Below are positions 22,717 to 32,280 of a stretch of 64,000 nucleotides of DNA, piece by piece. Source of the stretch: Desulfuromonas versatilis (GTDB lineage Bacteria > Desulfobacterota > Desulfuromonadia > Desulfuromonadales > NIT-T3); NCBI RefSeq assembly GCF_019704135.1, contig NZ_AP024355.1:3329034-3393033 (forward strand), in the 5' to 3' direction. Within the stretch, counting starts at the first letter, position 1, and every line of letters begins with the position of its first letter. Both the position numbers and the translations under genes were made by a program. Below the pieces are notes generated by a model. It did not search any database. It was given only the letters and a program-made list of their open reading frames with translations, and had not been told where the DNA came from.

Positions 22717-24285
22717 ATGTCTACAATTCAGAGCCGCATCCGCCGCAAATCCCTGCTCAACAAGGTGGTACAACCCGAAGAGCTCATCCCGATGTTCAAG
22801 AACGGGATGAACCTCGGCTGGTCGGGTTTCACCCCCGTCGGCTACCCCAAGGTCATGCCGGTGGCACTGGCGGACCACGTCGAGCAGAACAACCTGCAGG
22901 GCAAGCTGCGCTTCAACCTGTTCATCGGCGCGTCGGTCGGCGTTGAAACCGAGGACCGCTGGGCGAGCCTCGACATGATCGACCGCCGCTGGCCCTACCA
23001 GACCGGCAAGAACATCCAGAAGGGGATCAACTCGGGCAAGATCCGCATGGGCGACAAGCACCTCGGTCACTTCGCCCAGGATATCGGCTACGGCTTCTAC
23101 ACCGAGAACGGCCGCATCGACATCGCCATCATCGAGTGTACCGACATCGCCGAAGACGGCGGCCTGGTTCTCTCCGGCTCCTGCGGCATCTGCCCCGAGC
23201 TGTGCCAGGTGGCCGACAAGATCATCATCGAGCTCAACACCGAGATGCCCTCCCACGAGGGTCTGCACGACATCATCGAGCCGGTGGCTCCGCCCAACAG
23301 GCTCCCCTACCTGATCACCGACGCCGGCTCCCGCGCCGGTAGCCCCTACGTGCGCTGCGACCCGGACAAGATCGTCGCCATCGTCGAGTCCAAGAAGCTC
23401 GACAACGGCCGTCCCCTGGGCCCCCCGGACGAGATCTCCGAGCAGATCGCCGACCACATCCTCGACTTCCTGCAGAATGAAGTCAAGCGCGGCCGCCTGC
23501 CCAAGAACCTGCTCCCCCTGCAGTCGGGCGTCGGCAACATCGCCAACGCGGTCGTCGGCGGCCTGGTCAAGGGCCCCTTCAAGAACCTCTCGGTCTACAC
23601 CGAGGTTCTGCAGGACACCATGCTCGACTTCTTCGACAGCGGCAAGCTCGACTTCGCCTCGGCCTGCTCCCTGTCGCTCTCCAATGAGGGCTTCAAGCGC
23701 CTCTACGCCAACTGGGACGAGTACACCAAGAAGATCGTCCTGCGCCAGCTGTCGATCTCGAACCACCCCGAGCCGATCCGCCGCCTGGGGTGCATCGCCA
23801 TGAACACCCCGGTCGAGTTCGACATCTACGCCCACGCCAACTCGACCCTGGTCGGCGGTACCCGCATGATCAACGGCCTGGGCGGCTCCGGCGACTTCCT
23901 GCGCAACGGCTTCCTGAAGATCATGCACACCCCCTCGGTGCGCCCCAGCAAGTCCGACCCCACCGGCATCACCTGCGTGGTTCCCAAGGCGCCCCACGTC
24001 GACCACACCGAGCACGACCTCGACGTGCTGGTCACCGAGCAGGGCCTGGCCGACTGCCGCGGCCTGGCGCCGAAGGATCGCGCCCAGGTCATCATCGACA
24101 AGTGCGTGCATCCCGACTACAAGCCGATCATCCAGGAATACTTCGACATGGCCAAGAAGATCTGCCTGGAGAAGGGCGTCGGCCACGAGCCCCAACTCTT
24201 CGACCGCTGCTTCAAAATGCAGTGGAACCTGGAGAAGAACGGCACCATGAAGGTCGACAACTGGGACGTCAAGATCGACTTCTAA
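22717..24285 (+). CDS. Acetyl-CoA hydrolase/transferase family, probable succinyl-CoA:acetate CoA-transferase
   Basis: 522 residues from ATG 22717 with an ideal AAGGAGGAGAG ribosome site. It spans both acetyl-CoA hydrolase/transferase domains. The N-terminal part includes GMNLGWSGFTPVGYPK. The C-terminal part includes the conserved NLSVYTEVLQD, whose Glu is the covalent catalytic residue of class I CoA-transferases, and GLGGSGDFLRNG near the CoA pocket. In acetate-oxidising Geobacter relatives this enzyme moves CoA from succinyl-CoA to acetate, replacing succinyl-CoA synthetase and activating acetate in one step. With the citrate synthase at 50 kb it points to acetate respiration through the TCA cycle. 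It has its own promoter and terminator. Confidence 0.92.
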   Translation: MSTIQSRIRRKSLLNKVVQPEELIPMFKNGMNLGWSGFTPVGYPKVMPVALADHVEQNNLQGKLRFNLFIGASVGVETEDRWASLDMIDRRWPYQTGKNIQKGINSGKIRMGDKHLGHFAQDIGYGFYTENGRIDIAIIECTDIAEDGGLVLSGSCGICPELCQVADKIIIELNTEMPSHEGLHDIIEPVAPPNRLPYLITDAGSRAGSPYVRCDPDKIVAIVESKKLDNGRPLGPPDEISEQIADHILDFLQNEVKRGRLPKNLLPLQSGVGNIANAVVGGLVKGPFKNLSVYTEVLQDTMLDFFDSGKLDFASACSLSLSNEGFKRLYANWDEYTKKIVLRQLSISNHPEPIRRLGCIAMNTPVEFDIYAHANSTLVGGTRMINGLGGSGDFLRNGFLKIMHTPSVRPSKSDPTGITCVVPKAPHVDHTEHDLDVLVTEQGLADCRGLAPKDRAQVIIDKCVHPDYKPIIQEYFDMAKKICLEKGVGHEPQLFDRCFKMQWNLEKNGTMKVDNWDVKIDF

Positions 24286-24311
24286 GCATCGCTGCAGTTG
24301 CAACTGCAATC

Positions 24312-24342
24312 GCCCCTCCGGCTCGCCGGAGGGGCTTTTTTT
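24312..24342 (+). terminator. Terminator after the CoA-transferase gene
   Basis: GCCCCTCCGGC / GCCGGAGGGGC, 2-nt loop (24312-24335), then seven T. The small palindrome GCAGTTGCAACTGC lies just upstream. Confidence 0.92.
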
Positions 24343-24445
24343 GTGGGGCGCGAGGGATCCCTGGCCCACCCTCCCCAACCCTCTCCTTGAGGGAGAGGGA
24401 GTCTTCGGGAGGCCATGGCAAATAACCGACATGCAGGTACCGCAC

Positions 24446-24481
24446 AAAAAAACGGGCCGCTCGTTCAAACGAGCGGCCCGT
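24446..24481 (-). terminator. Terminator of the minus-strand CHRD protein gene
   Basis: A 14-bp perfect stem (24452-24465 with 24468-24481) and a 2-nt loop. On the minus strand it is followed by seven T, 26 bp after the stop codon of the gene at 24507. Confidence 0.9.
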
Positions 24482-24506
24482 TTCCGTGATCCCCCCCTGG
24501 TTAGGC

Positions 24507-26408
24507 TTAGCGCAGGCGCAGGGGAATGGCCTGCGCGCTGCCGGCGGAACTCAACACGAACACCTGGGTGCTGGTCCCGGGGTTGGCCACCGACTTGCCG
24601 CTGAAGCGCCAGAGGCCGGAGGTTCCGGTGCCGGTGACCGCCGCGGTCCCGATGACCGGGCCGGAGTTGGACCCGGCCCGCAAGGCCACCGCGTTGCGGC
24701 CCAGCTGCCCGCGAATCTCGCCCGGCGGGTTGGCCACGGTGTGCACCTGGATGTAAGCCTGCCCGGCCAGGATGGCGTCGACCACGGCGGTGAGATTGGC
24801 CAGCGGCCCGCCCACCGGATTGTCCACGTCGGTCACCGTGGTGGTGTTGCGCGGATCGCCCGCCGGGAACCGGGTGGCCGGGGTCACCGTGAGGGGGCTG
24901 TTGGTGCCGGCGGGCACGCCCACCGTGCCGATATCGCCATCGGCGTCGAACAGGGTGACCGTGATCGGCCCCCGCTCGCCCAGGGCCCCGACGTGGATGT
25001 GGGCGGCGGTGATATCGACAAGCCCGTCGATCTGCAGGGTGTAGTCCAGGTCAGTGACGGTGCCGGCGCCGTCGCGGATCACCGTGAGGGTGATCGAACC
25101 GCTGCCGGTGCTGGCGGCCATCAGCGGGGTGTTCCAGAGCCCCGCGAGCGGGGTAAAGAAGAAGGTGTTCCCCGCGCCGTCGATCCCGCTCAGCCGGGTG
25201 ATGGTGCTGTTGCCCTCGATGTCCCACTTGAGCAGCTTGGTGCGCAGTTCGGCCGAGGCGGCGCCAAGCTGTTCGACGACCACCGTCACCTGGGCCGTAT
25301 CGACCAGGCCGCCGGTGTCCTGCACCAGGTAGCTGAAAGAATCCGCCCCGGAAAAGGTCGGCGGCGGCACATAGGTGATGGTGCCGTCGGCATTGATGGT
25401 GGCGCTGCCGCCGCGGGCCGTGGCGACGGAGCTGGTGGCGCCGATGGCGTTGTTGATCAGGTTCACGGTATCGCTGCCCAGGGCCACGGCCAGGGGATTG
25501 ATGACATGGTCGTTGCTCCCCGCGACCAGGGTGTCGACGTCGTTGGCGACGACGTTGATAGTCACCGGCGAGCCGAGGGCGGTGGTGGCGAAATCGGGGA
25601 CCGCGTTCGGCGCCAGGTTGACGCCGGGGATGAACAGCTTGCCGGCCACATCCCACAGGTCGTTATTGGTCAGGGTGTTGGTGGCGCCGAAGGCTCCAGC
25701 CGGGCCGGTGATGGTCACCGTGGCGCCGTTGACCAGCCCGGTGGCGTCGATGGTCGAGGCGATGCCGGGGACGCCCATGAAGCCCGCCGCGGGCGCCGGC
25801 GCCAAACCGCTGAAGAAGGCGGATACACCGTTATTGGCGCCATCGGCAGCAACCGGCGGAACCCCGGTGGCCAGGGCCGCGCTGAAGGGCGGAAGATCGC
25901 CCGGGCTGCCGGCGATGTCGATGGTTTCGTTGATGACCAGGTCGCCGGCCGGCACATTCACGGTCAGGGTCCCGAAGGGATAGGTGATGGTGTAGGTCCC
26001 GGCCACCGCCACGTCGAAGCGGGCACGCAGACGCACGAAGGGGTTCTGGTCCCCCGGCGCCGGATCTTCGGTGAGAAATGCCGCTTCCATGGCCAGCTCG
26101 AACAGGCCGTTGCCGACCGGGTTGGCCAGGTCGGCCCCGGCGGCCCACCAGAAGGCCTCGGCGCCGAAACCGATCTGCTGGGAATAGGGGTTACCGGGTA
26201 CCGGCGGATCGAACAGCGGGCAGTTGGCCGCCTCCAGGCAGATCTCCACCTGGGTGCCGTTCTGGTCCTGCCACCAGAGGGGGAAACCGTTCTGCAGGTT
26301 TATCGGGCCAACAGCGGCCAGATCCGCCCATACCGCCTGGGGCGCAGCGAGCAGCCCGCTCAGGGCGAAGACGCCCGCGACAAAAAGTTTTCTGGTAATG
26401 ATCAGCAT
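24507..26408 (-). CDS. Secreted CHRD/Ig-like protein, paralogue A
   Basis: 633 residues from ATG 26408 (MLIITRKLFVAGVFALSG), with GGAGG seven nt upstream. After the signal peptide comes a ~200-residue domain I do not recognise as a named family, marked by GFPLWWQDQNGTQVEICL, GAEAFWWAAGA and YTITYPFG. A cadherin/BIg-like domain follows (LAPNAVPDFATTALGSPVTI, ANDVD, GADSFSYLVQD), then an AELRTKLLKWDIEGNS segment, a CHRD domain (AAHIHVGALGERGPITVTLF and AYIQVHTVANPPGEIRGQLG) and a C-terminal WRFSGKS strand ending in PLRLR. The same domain order occurs in the genes at 26522 and 34507. It is probably secreted or surface-exposed, with unknown function, and is second in an operon behind paralogue B. 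Confidence 0.8.
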   Translation of the reverse strand: MLIITRKLFVAGVFALSGLLAAPQAVWADLAAVGPINLQNGFPLWWQDQNGTQVEICLEAANCPLFDPPVPGNPYSQQIGFGAEAFWWAAGADLANPVGNGLFELAMEAAFLTEDPAPGDQNPFVRLRARFDVAVAGTYTITYPFGTLTVNVPAGDLVINETIDIAGSPGDLPPFSAALATGVPPVAADGANNGVSAFFSGLAPAPAAGFMGVPGIASTIDATGLVNGATVTITGPAGAFGATNTLTNNDLWDVAGKLFIPGVNLAPNAVPDFATTALGSPVTINVVANDVDTLVAGSNDHVINPLAVALGSDTVNLINNAIGATSSVATARGGSATINADGTITYVPPPTFSGADSFSYLVQDTGGLVDTAQVTVVVEQLGAASAELRTKLLKWDIEGNSTITRLSGIDGAGNTFFFTPLAGLWNTPLMAASTGSGSITLTVIRDGAGTVTDLDYTLQIDGLVDITAAHIHVGALGERGPITVTLFDADGDIGTVGVPAGTNSPLTVTPATRFPAGDPRNTTTVTDVDNPVGGPLANLTAVVDAILAGQAYIQVHTVANPPGEIRGQLGRNAVALRAGSNSGPVIGTAAVTGTGTSGLWRFSGKSVANPGTSTQVFVLSSAGSAQAIPLRLR

Positions 26409-26521
26409 GATTGGGCCTCCAAAATACATCTTCCGCTACAGCCCGCCTGGGCAGGATGTATGGACGGGTGAACATGGCAGCAGCCGGAGGGCGGCGGCTC
26501 AGGCCGCCCTCCGGCTCTCCC

Positions 26522-28201
26522 CTAGCGGCGCTCCAGAGGAACGTCTGGAACGGCAATCGCGTTGCTGGATATGGCACGAATTCCCCCCCCTGTCGGCGGC
26601 AGAGCCGTCGATTTACCCTGGAACGACCAGCTGCCGTCGGCCTGCACCGGCACCTCGCCGATGAGCCGCGCCGGGCCGAGTTGGCCGCGGATCTCCCCGC
26701 CGGGATTCCCGTCGGTGTGAACGTTAACGTAGGCCCTGCCGGAAAGGATGGCGCGGAGCGCATCATCAAAGGTGTTGATCCCCTGGGCCGGTTGCGGCTG
26801 CAGATCGGCCGCGGTCAGGGTGCCCGAGACCGGGCTGCCGAACAGGCCGATGGCCAGGTTGAAGATGATGGGGCCATCCACCCCGGGAGCACCGACATGG
26901 ATGTGGGCCGCCTGGGTGTTGAGCAGGTTGGCGGTGCTCAGGGTGAAATCGAGCGAAGCCAGGTCGGCTGCCGGGGTGACCAGGGCCGAGCCGCTGCCTG
27001 TGGTGGTCACCGGGGGGACTTCCTGGGCCCCGCTGAGCGTTGCATTCACGGCCAGCGGCTCACTCAGCAGCAGGATGCTGTTGTCGGTCGCATCGGAGCT
27101 GGTCCCCTCGATGCGCCATTTGAGCAGATTGGGCCGCAGTTCGGCACGGTTGACCGCCAGCGCTTCGACCTCGAGGCTCACGACGGCCGGCGCCGATTCG
27201 TCCACGCCCGCCAGGCCGGCGAAGTTGCGGACCGTGTAGCTGAAACTGTCGGGTCCGGTAAAACCGCCATTGGGGGTGTAGCGCACCATGACCTTGCCGT
27301 TCTCCACCGCCATGACCGCCGTCCCCCCGGTAGGGGGCGTGGCGATGGTCACCGAGCCTGGGTTGATGGGGATGTCGGTGAAGGTGTCGTTGGCCAGCAC
27401 GTCGATCAGCACCGGGGTGCCCGGCGTGGTGGAGGCGACGTCGTTCAGGGGGGTCGGCGCCGTGTTGCCGTCCCCGGTGAAGACCTTGCCCATCAGGGCG
27501 AACTGGTTCTCGATGGCCACCTGAACGCCGTTTCTTTCAATGCGCACGAAGTTGTTGCCCGTGGGGCTGCCGAGCACGGTGTGGAGCAGGTTGGGGTTGC
27601 CCACGTGGGGTTCCCCGTTGACATCCAGTTGGGGAAGCTCCGAATCCCAGAACAGGAAAGGGCCGATGCGGCTGGTGAGCGCCAGGTCGAAATCGCAGGG
27701 CCCGGCGACGCAGCCGATATCCTCGGTGAAATTGATCTCGTTGCCGGCAACCAGGGCGTCGACGACGAAGGTGTCCTCGCCGTAGGGATGAATCACCCGG
27801 TAGGTCCCCACCTGGTCGACATCCAGCCGGATGCGCACCCGGCCGAAGGACATCTGGTCACCGTCGATCACGGCTTCGTTGAGAAATGCCCCTTCGAGGT
27901 CGAGGCCGACCCCGCCGACAATGCCGGGCTGGTCGAAGGCCACCGCTGCCGAAAACCAGAAGGTTTCAACGCCAACGCCCAAAACCGGGTCGATCCCCCC
28001 CTCCTCGGGGCCGACCAGCAGACAAAATCCGTTGTCCTGGGTGCAGAGCTCCATCTTCAAGCCGTTTGCATCCTGGTACCAGAGCGGATAGTTGTGGGGC
28101 GGGGTGACGGGGCCTGTAAGCGTAAGCTCAGCCATACCCAACGAAGGTACGACGAGCAGAAAGCCGATGGCCAGCAGCCGGACTGCAAAATGGCGGACCA
28201 T
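26522..28201 (-). CDS. Secreted CHRD/Ig-like protein, paralogue B
   Basis: 559 residues, with AGAAGGAGG upstream of ATG 28201. The layout is: signal peptide (ending near GMA); the shared N-terminal domain (YPLWYQDANGLKMELC, GVETFWFSAAV, YRVIHPYGEDTFVVD, IGPFLFWDSELP); BIg/cadherin-like repeat (VLIDVLANDTF, GPDSFSYTVRN); NRAELRPNLLKWRIEGTSSD; CHRD (AAHIHVGAPGVDGPIIFNL and AYVNVHTDGNPGGEIRGQLG); and a final WSFQGKSTA strand ending PLERR. It is the best match among the three to related actinobacterial and deltaproteobacterial hypothetical proteins I recall. No obvious terminator with a T-run separates it from paralogue A. A GTAGGA-AAA-CCCTAC palindrome lies 163 bp upstream. Confidence 0.82.
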   Translation of the reverse strand: MVRHFAVRLLAIGFLLVVPSLGMAELTLTGPVTPPHNYPLWYQDANGLKMELCTQDNGFCLLVGPEEGGIDPVLGVGVETFWFSAAVAFDQPGIVGGVGLDLEGAFLNEAVIDGDQMSFGRVRIRLDVDQVGTYRVIHPYGEDTFVVDALVAGNEINFTEDIGCVAGPCDFDLALTSRIGPFLFWDSELPQLDVNGEPHVGNPNLLHTVLGSPTGNNFVRIERNGVQVAIENQFALMGKVFTGDGNTAPTPLNDVASTTPGTPVLIDVLANDTFTDIPINPGSVTIATPPTGGTAVMAVENGKVMVRYTPNGGFTGPDSFSYTVRNFAGLAGVDESAPAVVSLEVEALAVNRAELRPNLLKWRIEGTSSDATDNSILLLSEPLAVNATLSGAQEVPPVTTTGSGSALVTPAADLASLDFTLSTANLLNTQAAHIHVGAPGVDGPIIFNLAIGLFGSPVSGTLTAADLQPQPAQGINTFDDALRAILSGRAYVNVHTDGNPGGEIRGQLGPARLIGEVPVQADGSWSFQGKSTALPPTGGGIRAISSNAIAVPDVPLERR

Positions 28202-28363
28202 AAATTCCTCCTTCTCCGGGGGAAAACCCCTTTATTCAGTTCATGGCTCGGCTCAAGGCGAACCGGACTGTTTGTTTACCCTTAGCCTAAGGTTTATTCA
28301 CTGTTAACTTTAGGTTTATCAAATCCGCTTTGGATCGCTATAGGTGGCCTCCCCCATCCGTGG

Positions 28364-28380
28364 GTAGGAAAACCCTACTT
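28364..28380. promoter_or_regulatory. Palindrome GTAGGN-N3-CCCTAC upstream of paralogue B
   Basis: GTAGGAAAACCCTAC followed by TT (28364-28380). It matches the motif at 36758-36774 and, less well, those at 32281-32320. It lies upstream of likely promoter sequences for the gene starting at 28201. Proposed as a regulator-binding site by position and recurrence only. Confidence 0.45.
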
Positions 28381-28468
28381 CAGAACCAACAAAGGATAAT
28401 TCGGGGGAAAGATAGAAAAGGGATGAAGCCAGATTTGGAGGGATCGTGCGGCCAGGAAAAGACCCAGA

Positions 28469-30172
28469 TCAGTCGGTTGCGCCTTGACGGCGAAGCGGCA
28501 GGAACAGTTCGTGATACAGCCTGGCATGGCCGACGATTCTTTCGCATTCCAGCAGGGGATGGCCGGCTGGAAGGATCAAAAAAGGGCGCATCTGCGGGCC
28601 GCCCACCGAGCCGTGGCCGCCGACCTGGTCGTCGAAGCAGGCAATCCGCTCCCCGTCGTAGGCGCCGAACAGAACCAGGTCGCCGCAATTCTCGCCACCG
28701 GCGAAGGCCACCAACTCGGGGAGCAGCTCCAGGGGGTCGCCGTAGGGCTCAAGAAACCTGAGTTCTGCGCCGGGCGGCTTCTGCCCCGGCGTAACACAGA
28801 CCCTTCCCCCCGGGTGAAAGAAGCAGACCTCGGGCCCGGCCCCCCGGGCAATGACGAAACCGATCCCCTTGTGGCGGCTCAGAAACCGCAACAACAAAGC
28901 GTTGTCCCGCTCGATCTCGGTCCAGCTCAACCGCTGCGGCTGCCCGGCAAAGTAGAGGTGGGCCAGGGAACTGGAGTAGGTGATCACCACCCCCTCGCGG
29001 GGGTCCACCTTGATCGTTTCCGGGACCAGTTGGCTGATCTTGCGCTGCATGTAGTTCTTGGTCGCCCGGAACAACCGCTGCCGCCAACCGCTTCGCCGCA
29101 CCTCCAGCTCCTTTTCGAGATAGCCGAGCTGGACCCCCGGAAACGCCAGCTCTCCCGAGGAGACGGTGGCCCGCTGGTTCTCACGCAGAAAAGCGCTGAC
29201 CGCCTCGCCCAGGGTGGCGCCGAACTTGTTGTGAAAGGGAAAACCGGGCGTCTGCCCGTGATCCGAGAGCAGCACCAGCTCGTAGTCCGCCCCCGGGGCA
29301 TGGCGCAGCATGCGCATGACTTCGCCGATGCGTTTGTCGGTGTACTTGAGGTTTTTCAGCGCCGGCCGCGATGCCGGGCCGAAATGGTGAGCCAGCTCGT
29401 CATAGCCGCTGTAGGTGGTGTAGATGACGGGAACCCCGGCGTAGATGTCGGCTATGACCCCGAAGGTCTGCAGCTCGCGCAGGATGACGTTGCAGATGAT
29501 GCGGATGAAGGGGAACAGCCCGCTGCTTACGCGCCAGGGCCGGGTCTTGCGGAAATGCCAGCGGTCGTAGAGGTTGGTGAAGTACTCCAGCACCGAGGCG
29601 CCGAGCATGCGCGAGACCCGCAGCGGATGCAGCAGCATCAGCAGCAGGATGCGCAGGCCGCCGAAACGGCCGAACAGCGTCTGCGGCCTGGGCGAAGAGA
29701 CGGTGAAGATACTGCGGGACGCCCCCCCGTCGAGGATGTTGGAGTAGGAGGAGCCCCCTTCGAGCAGCCCCGACCGGCCGGCGAAGAGCTTTTCCCGGAA
29801 ATGCTGGACGTGATCCAGGTCGTTGCAGCTGATCAGCTGCCCGGTCCCCTTCTCATACCAGCGGAAAGCCGGAATCCCCGAGCTGTCGCCATAGAAGATG
29901 GCCGCCTGGGCGGCCGGGGTGGTGCTGGGAAGCCCGGAGAGGTATTCACGCAATCGATAGCCGCGCGCCAGGTGCCGCTCGAGATTGGGCACAAACCCCA
30001 TCTCCATGGCCTGAAGCAGGTGGGGATAGGCCAGCCCGTCGATCTGGATGCCGACAAACCCCTTTTTCCGCCCCGCGCCACGGTTGGCCAACCGCTCCTT
30101 GCGAAACGGGTAGAACTTGAACCAGTAATATACCCTGAACAGTCGGTCGATCCAGTTCGTCCAGTCCACCAT
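28469..30172 (-). CDS. Alkaline-phosphatase-superfamily phosphodiesterase/nucleotide pyrophosphatase-like protein
   Basis: 567 residues from ATG 30172 (MVDWTNWIDRLFRVYYWFKF), with AGAGGGGC upstream. The metal-site motifs of the superfamily are in order: IQIDGLAYPHL (first Asp), SGLPSTTPAAQAAIFYG (Thr nucleophile region), YSGYDELAHHFGP (Asp/His pair) and LLSDHGQTPG (Asp-His pair). An internal hydrophobic stretch (LRILLLMLLHPLRVSRML) and a basic N-terminus suggest membrane association without a cleavable signal. The substrate is unknown; related proteins hydrolyse phosphodiesters or phosphonates or act on lipid-linked headgroups. It stands alone between the cyclophilin gene and the CHRD operon. 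Confidence 0.85.
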   Translation of the reverse strand: MVDWTNWIDRLFRVYYWFKFYPFRKERLANRGAGRKKGFVGIQIDGLAYPHLLQAMEMGFVPNLERHLARGYRLREYLSGLPSTTPAAQAAIFYGDSSGIPAFRWYEKGTGQLISCNDLDHVQHFREKLFAGRSGLLEGGSSYSNILDGGASRSIFTVSSPRPQTLFGRFGGLRILLLMLLHPLRVSRMLGASVLEYFTNLYDRWHFRKTRPWRVSSGLFPFIRIICNVILRELQTFGVIADIYAGVPVIYTTYSGYDELAHHFGPASRPALKNLKYTDKRIGEVMRMLRHAPGADYELVLLSDHGQTPGFPFHNKFGATLGEAVSAFLRENQRATVSSGELAFPGVQLGYLEKELEVRRSGWRQRLFRATKNYMQRKISQLVPETIKVDPREGVVITYSSSLAHLYFAGQPQRLSWTEIERDNALLLRFLSRHKGIGFVIARGAGPEVCFFHPGGRVCVTPGQKPPGAELRFLEPYGDPLELLPELVAFAGGENCGDLVLFGAYDGERIACFDDQVGGHGSVGGPQMRPFLILPAGHPLLECERIVGHARLYHELFLPLRRQGATD

Positions 30173-30245
30173 GCCCCTCTGCGGTCGATTTGAACGAGTA
30201 TAGCACAACGTTCATTAATGCCAAACCAACCTGGGGAAATTGCAG

Positions 30246-30277
30246 AAAAAAAAGCCGGTGCAGCGGCACCGGCTTTT
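30246..30277 (-). terminator. Terminator after the cyclophilin gene
   Basis: GCCGGTGC / GCACCGGC with a 4-nt AGCG loop (30254-30273). On the minus strand it is followed by eight T. Confidence 0.9.
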
Positions 30278-30300
30278 CAGGATCTCGCCTACAGATCTTT

Positions 30301-30813
30301 TTATTCCACCACGCTGGCCTTGTTGATGACCACCGGCTCCTTGGGCACATCTTGGTGAAAGCCCTGGTTGCCGGTGGCGACCTTGCGGATCGCGTCCACG
30401 GTTTCCATCCCCTCCACCACCTGGCCGAACACGGCATAGCCGTAGCCCATGGGCGTTTTTCCCTGGTGATTGAGGAAATCGTTGTTCACCACGTTGATGA
30501 AGAACTGGCTGGTGGCGCTGTCCACCACCTGGGTGCGGGCCATGGCGATGGAGCCACGAACGTTTTTCAGGCCGTTGTCGGCCTCGTTCTTGATCGGCTT
30601 TTTGTTCTTCTTCTCCTTCAGCTCGGCGGTCATGCCGCCGCCCTGAATCATGAAATTCTCGATCACCCGATGAAAAACGGTTCCGTCGTAAAACCCGTCC
30701 TTGACGTAGGCCAGGAAGTTTTCCACGGTGATGGGGGCTTTTTCCGGATTCAGCTCGATTTTGAAGTCGCCCTGGCTGGTTTCGAACAGAACAACGGGAT
30801 TTTTATCGCTCAT
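30301..30813 (-). CDS. ppiB: Cyclophilin-type peptidyl-prolyl cis-trans isomerase
   Basis: 170 residues from the second of two tandem ATGs (30813), best spaced from AAGGAG. The cyclophilin core is complete: [26 protein letters not shown] with the catalytic Arg in [33 protein letters not shown] and [15 protein letters not shown]. No signal peptide, so cytoplasmic (PpiB type). It catalyses proline isomerisation during folding. A 20-residue insertion rich in Lys ([14 protein letters not shown]) replaces the usual shorter loop and is common in proteobacterial PpiB. Confidence 0.95.
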   Translation of the reverse strand: MSDKNPVVLFETSQGDFKIELNPEKAPITVENFLAYVKDGFYDGTVFHRVIENFMIQGGGMTAELKEKKNKKPIKNEADNGLKNVRGSIAMARTQVVDSATSQFFINVVNNDFLNHQGKTPMGYGYAVFGQVVEGMETVDAIRKVATGNQGFHQDVPKEPVVINKASVVE

Positions 30814-30954
30814 CATGATCTCCTTGTTGGCTTTGATTTGGCGCAACTTTAGCAGCTGCCCCGCAAGGCGTCAATCCCAATGCGCCCCTTCCAACGCCAG
30901 GGAGAGCGAGGCCCCCCTGCCCTGCCCGGGTGGGGCGGGCCCGCGGGAAAGGCG

Positions 30955-30993
30955 GCAAAAACAGGCTGGCCCGGGCGATAGGCCCGGGCCAGC
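30955..30993 (-). terminator. Terminator after the HAF-repeat lipoprotein gene
   Basis: GCTGGCCCGGGC / GCCCGGGCCAGC with a 5-nt loop (30965-30993). On the minus strand TGTTTTT follows the stem. Confidence 0.85.
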
Positions 30994-31036
30994 TTGGGTA
31001 AAGGATGTGCCGCTCAGCCCTGCTGCGGCGGAAGCC

Positions 31037-32185
31037 CTACTGGGGGACGGCGACAAAGGCCTGGTTGCCGGAGACGCCGACGGTCAGGTTGGCTTCGTTC
31101 AACCCGAAGGCCTGGCTGATTCCGCCACCGCTGAGCACCGCATTGGGCAGCGCGGTGTTGCGGTTGTCCCAGACCGACGCCAGGGCGGTTCCACTGCGGC
31201 CGTCCGCGCCGGCAATGCGGTTGATGCCGTTGTTGGCATAGGCGCTGCTGTCCGACCCGGCCTGGCCGAGATCGGCCGTGGCGGTCACGGTCCCGGCGAC
31301 CAGGTCGACGGTCCACTGCACCGCGTGGATCTCGCCATTGGCGGCTTCGGACTCGCCCACCACCTCGCCGAGGTCGTTGGCGCTGTAGGCGATGCTGGCG
31401 ATATCACCCGCGGCAAGTTTGCCCAGGTCGATGGGTCCGCCGGTCACGGCGCCGGTGTTGTCCACCAGCCAGAGCACCGCGTGGATTTCGCTGCCGTTGT
31501 CGGCCTCACCGACCACCACCCCGCCATCGGTGATGGAGTAGGCCGAGCTGGTGGTGCCGCCCGGGAGATTGCCGAGCAGCACCGGGGCTGCCGCCTGGTC
31601 ATTCCAGAGCACCGCCACCAGATTGCCGGCGTCGGCTCCCTCGCCGACAATCTGGCCGAGACCGTTGGCGCCGTAGGCGGCAGTGGTGGTCAGGGTCCCC
31701 TTCTGCAGGGTAGTCGCGGTGGTCGCCCCGGTGTCCCAGATCACCGCGCTGAAGTCAGCGCCATCGGCCGACTCGCCGACCACCATGCCGCCGTCGTTGG
31801 CGCCGTAGGCGGCACTGTAAACGTTTGTCGGGATCGGGTCGAGCTGGGTGACGAGGCTGGTCTGCGCCACCTCGTCGAAGGTCCACCTGACCGCCTTGAT
31901 GTTGGCCAGGGCGTCATCGCTGAAACCGACCGCCATGTCGCCGTTGGTGATGTCCGTAGCGACACTGAAAGTGCTGGCCGGAGCGAGAAAGTCGAGCAGA
32001 AAACCGCTGAAGGCGGCGAACACGCTGGCATCGTTGGGCGCCGCATCGGAAGCGTTGGGGATCCCGTCACCGTCGATATCGTTGTTGACCCCGCCGCCGC
32101 CACCGCCGCCACCACCGCCGCAACCCGCGAAGCTCAATGCCGCGGCAGCCAGCAGACCGACCAAAATCGTCTTAAAGTTTTTCAT
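31037..32185 (-). CDS. HAF-repeat-containing lipoprotein
   Basis: 382 residues from ATG 32185 (MKNFKTILVGLLAAAALSFAGC), with AAAGGAGG upstream; the 18-residue longer frame is rejected. The lipobox LSFAGC is followed directly by about ten glycines and a calcium-binding-like DIDGDGIPNASD. The rest is at least six degenerate repeats of about 45 residues with the core AYGANDxGxVVGExxDGxxFxAVxW, the HAF-repeat pattern (autotransporter-adjacent extracellular repeats) predicted to form a beta-propeller-like fold. Probably a surface lipoprotein of unknown ligand. Upstream there is a TTGACA (32239-32234, minus strand) and CCCTACTT motif copies. Confidence 0.82.
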   Translation of the reverse strand: MKNFKTILVGLLAAAALSFAGCGGGGGGGGGGVNNDIDGDGIPNASDAAPNDASVFAAFSGFLLDFLAPASTFSVATDITNGDMAVGFSDDALANIKAVRWTFDEVAQTSLVTQLDPIPTNVYSAAYGANDGGMVVGESADGADFSAVIWDTGATTATTLQKGTLTTTAAYGANGLGQIVGEGADAGNLVAVLWNDQAAAPVLLGNLPGGTTSSAYSITDGGVVVGEADNGSEIHAVLWLVDNTGAVTGGPIDLGKLAAGDIASIAYSANDLGEVVGESEAANGEIHAVQWTVDLVAGTVTATADLGQAGSDSSAYANNGINRIAGADGRSGTALASVWDNRNTALPNAVLSGGGISQAFGLNEANLTVGVSGNQAFVAVPQ

Positions 32186-32280
32186 TAGGTCCTCCTTTAC
32201 GAAATGGCAAGAATCCAGCTTGCCAATCTTTTTTGTCAAGTTACCTAACCAGATACCAACACCGCCCTACCTTGGCAATG

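Noticed and set aside
24486..26471. Plus-strand frame opposite CHRD paralogue A (and the similar one at 26411-28285)
   Set aside because: Antisense artefacts of GC-biased codons; no homology-like features.
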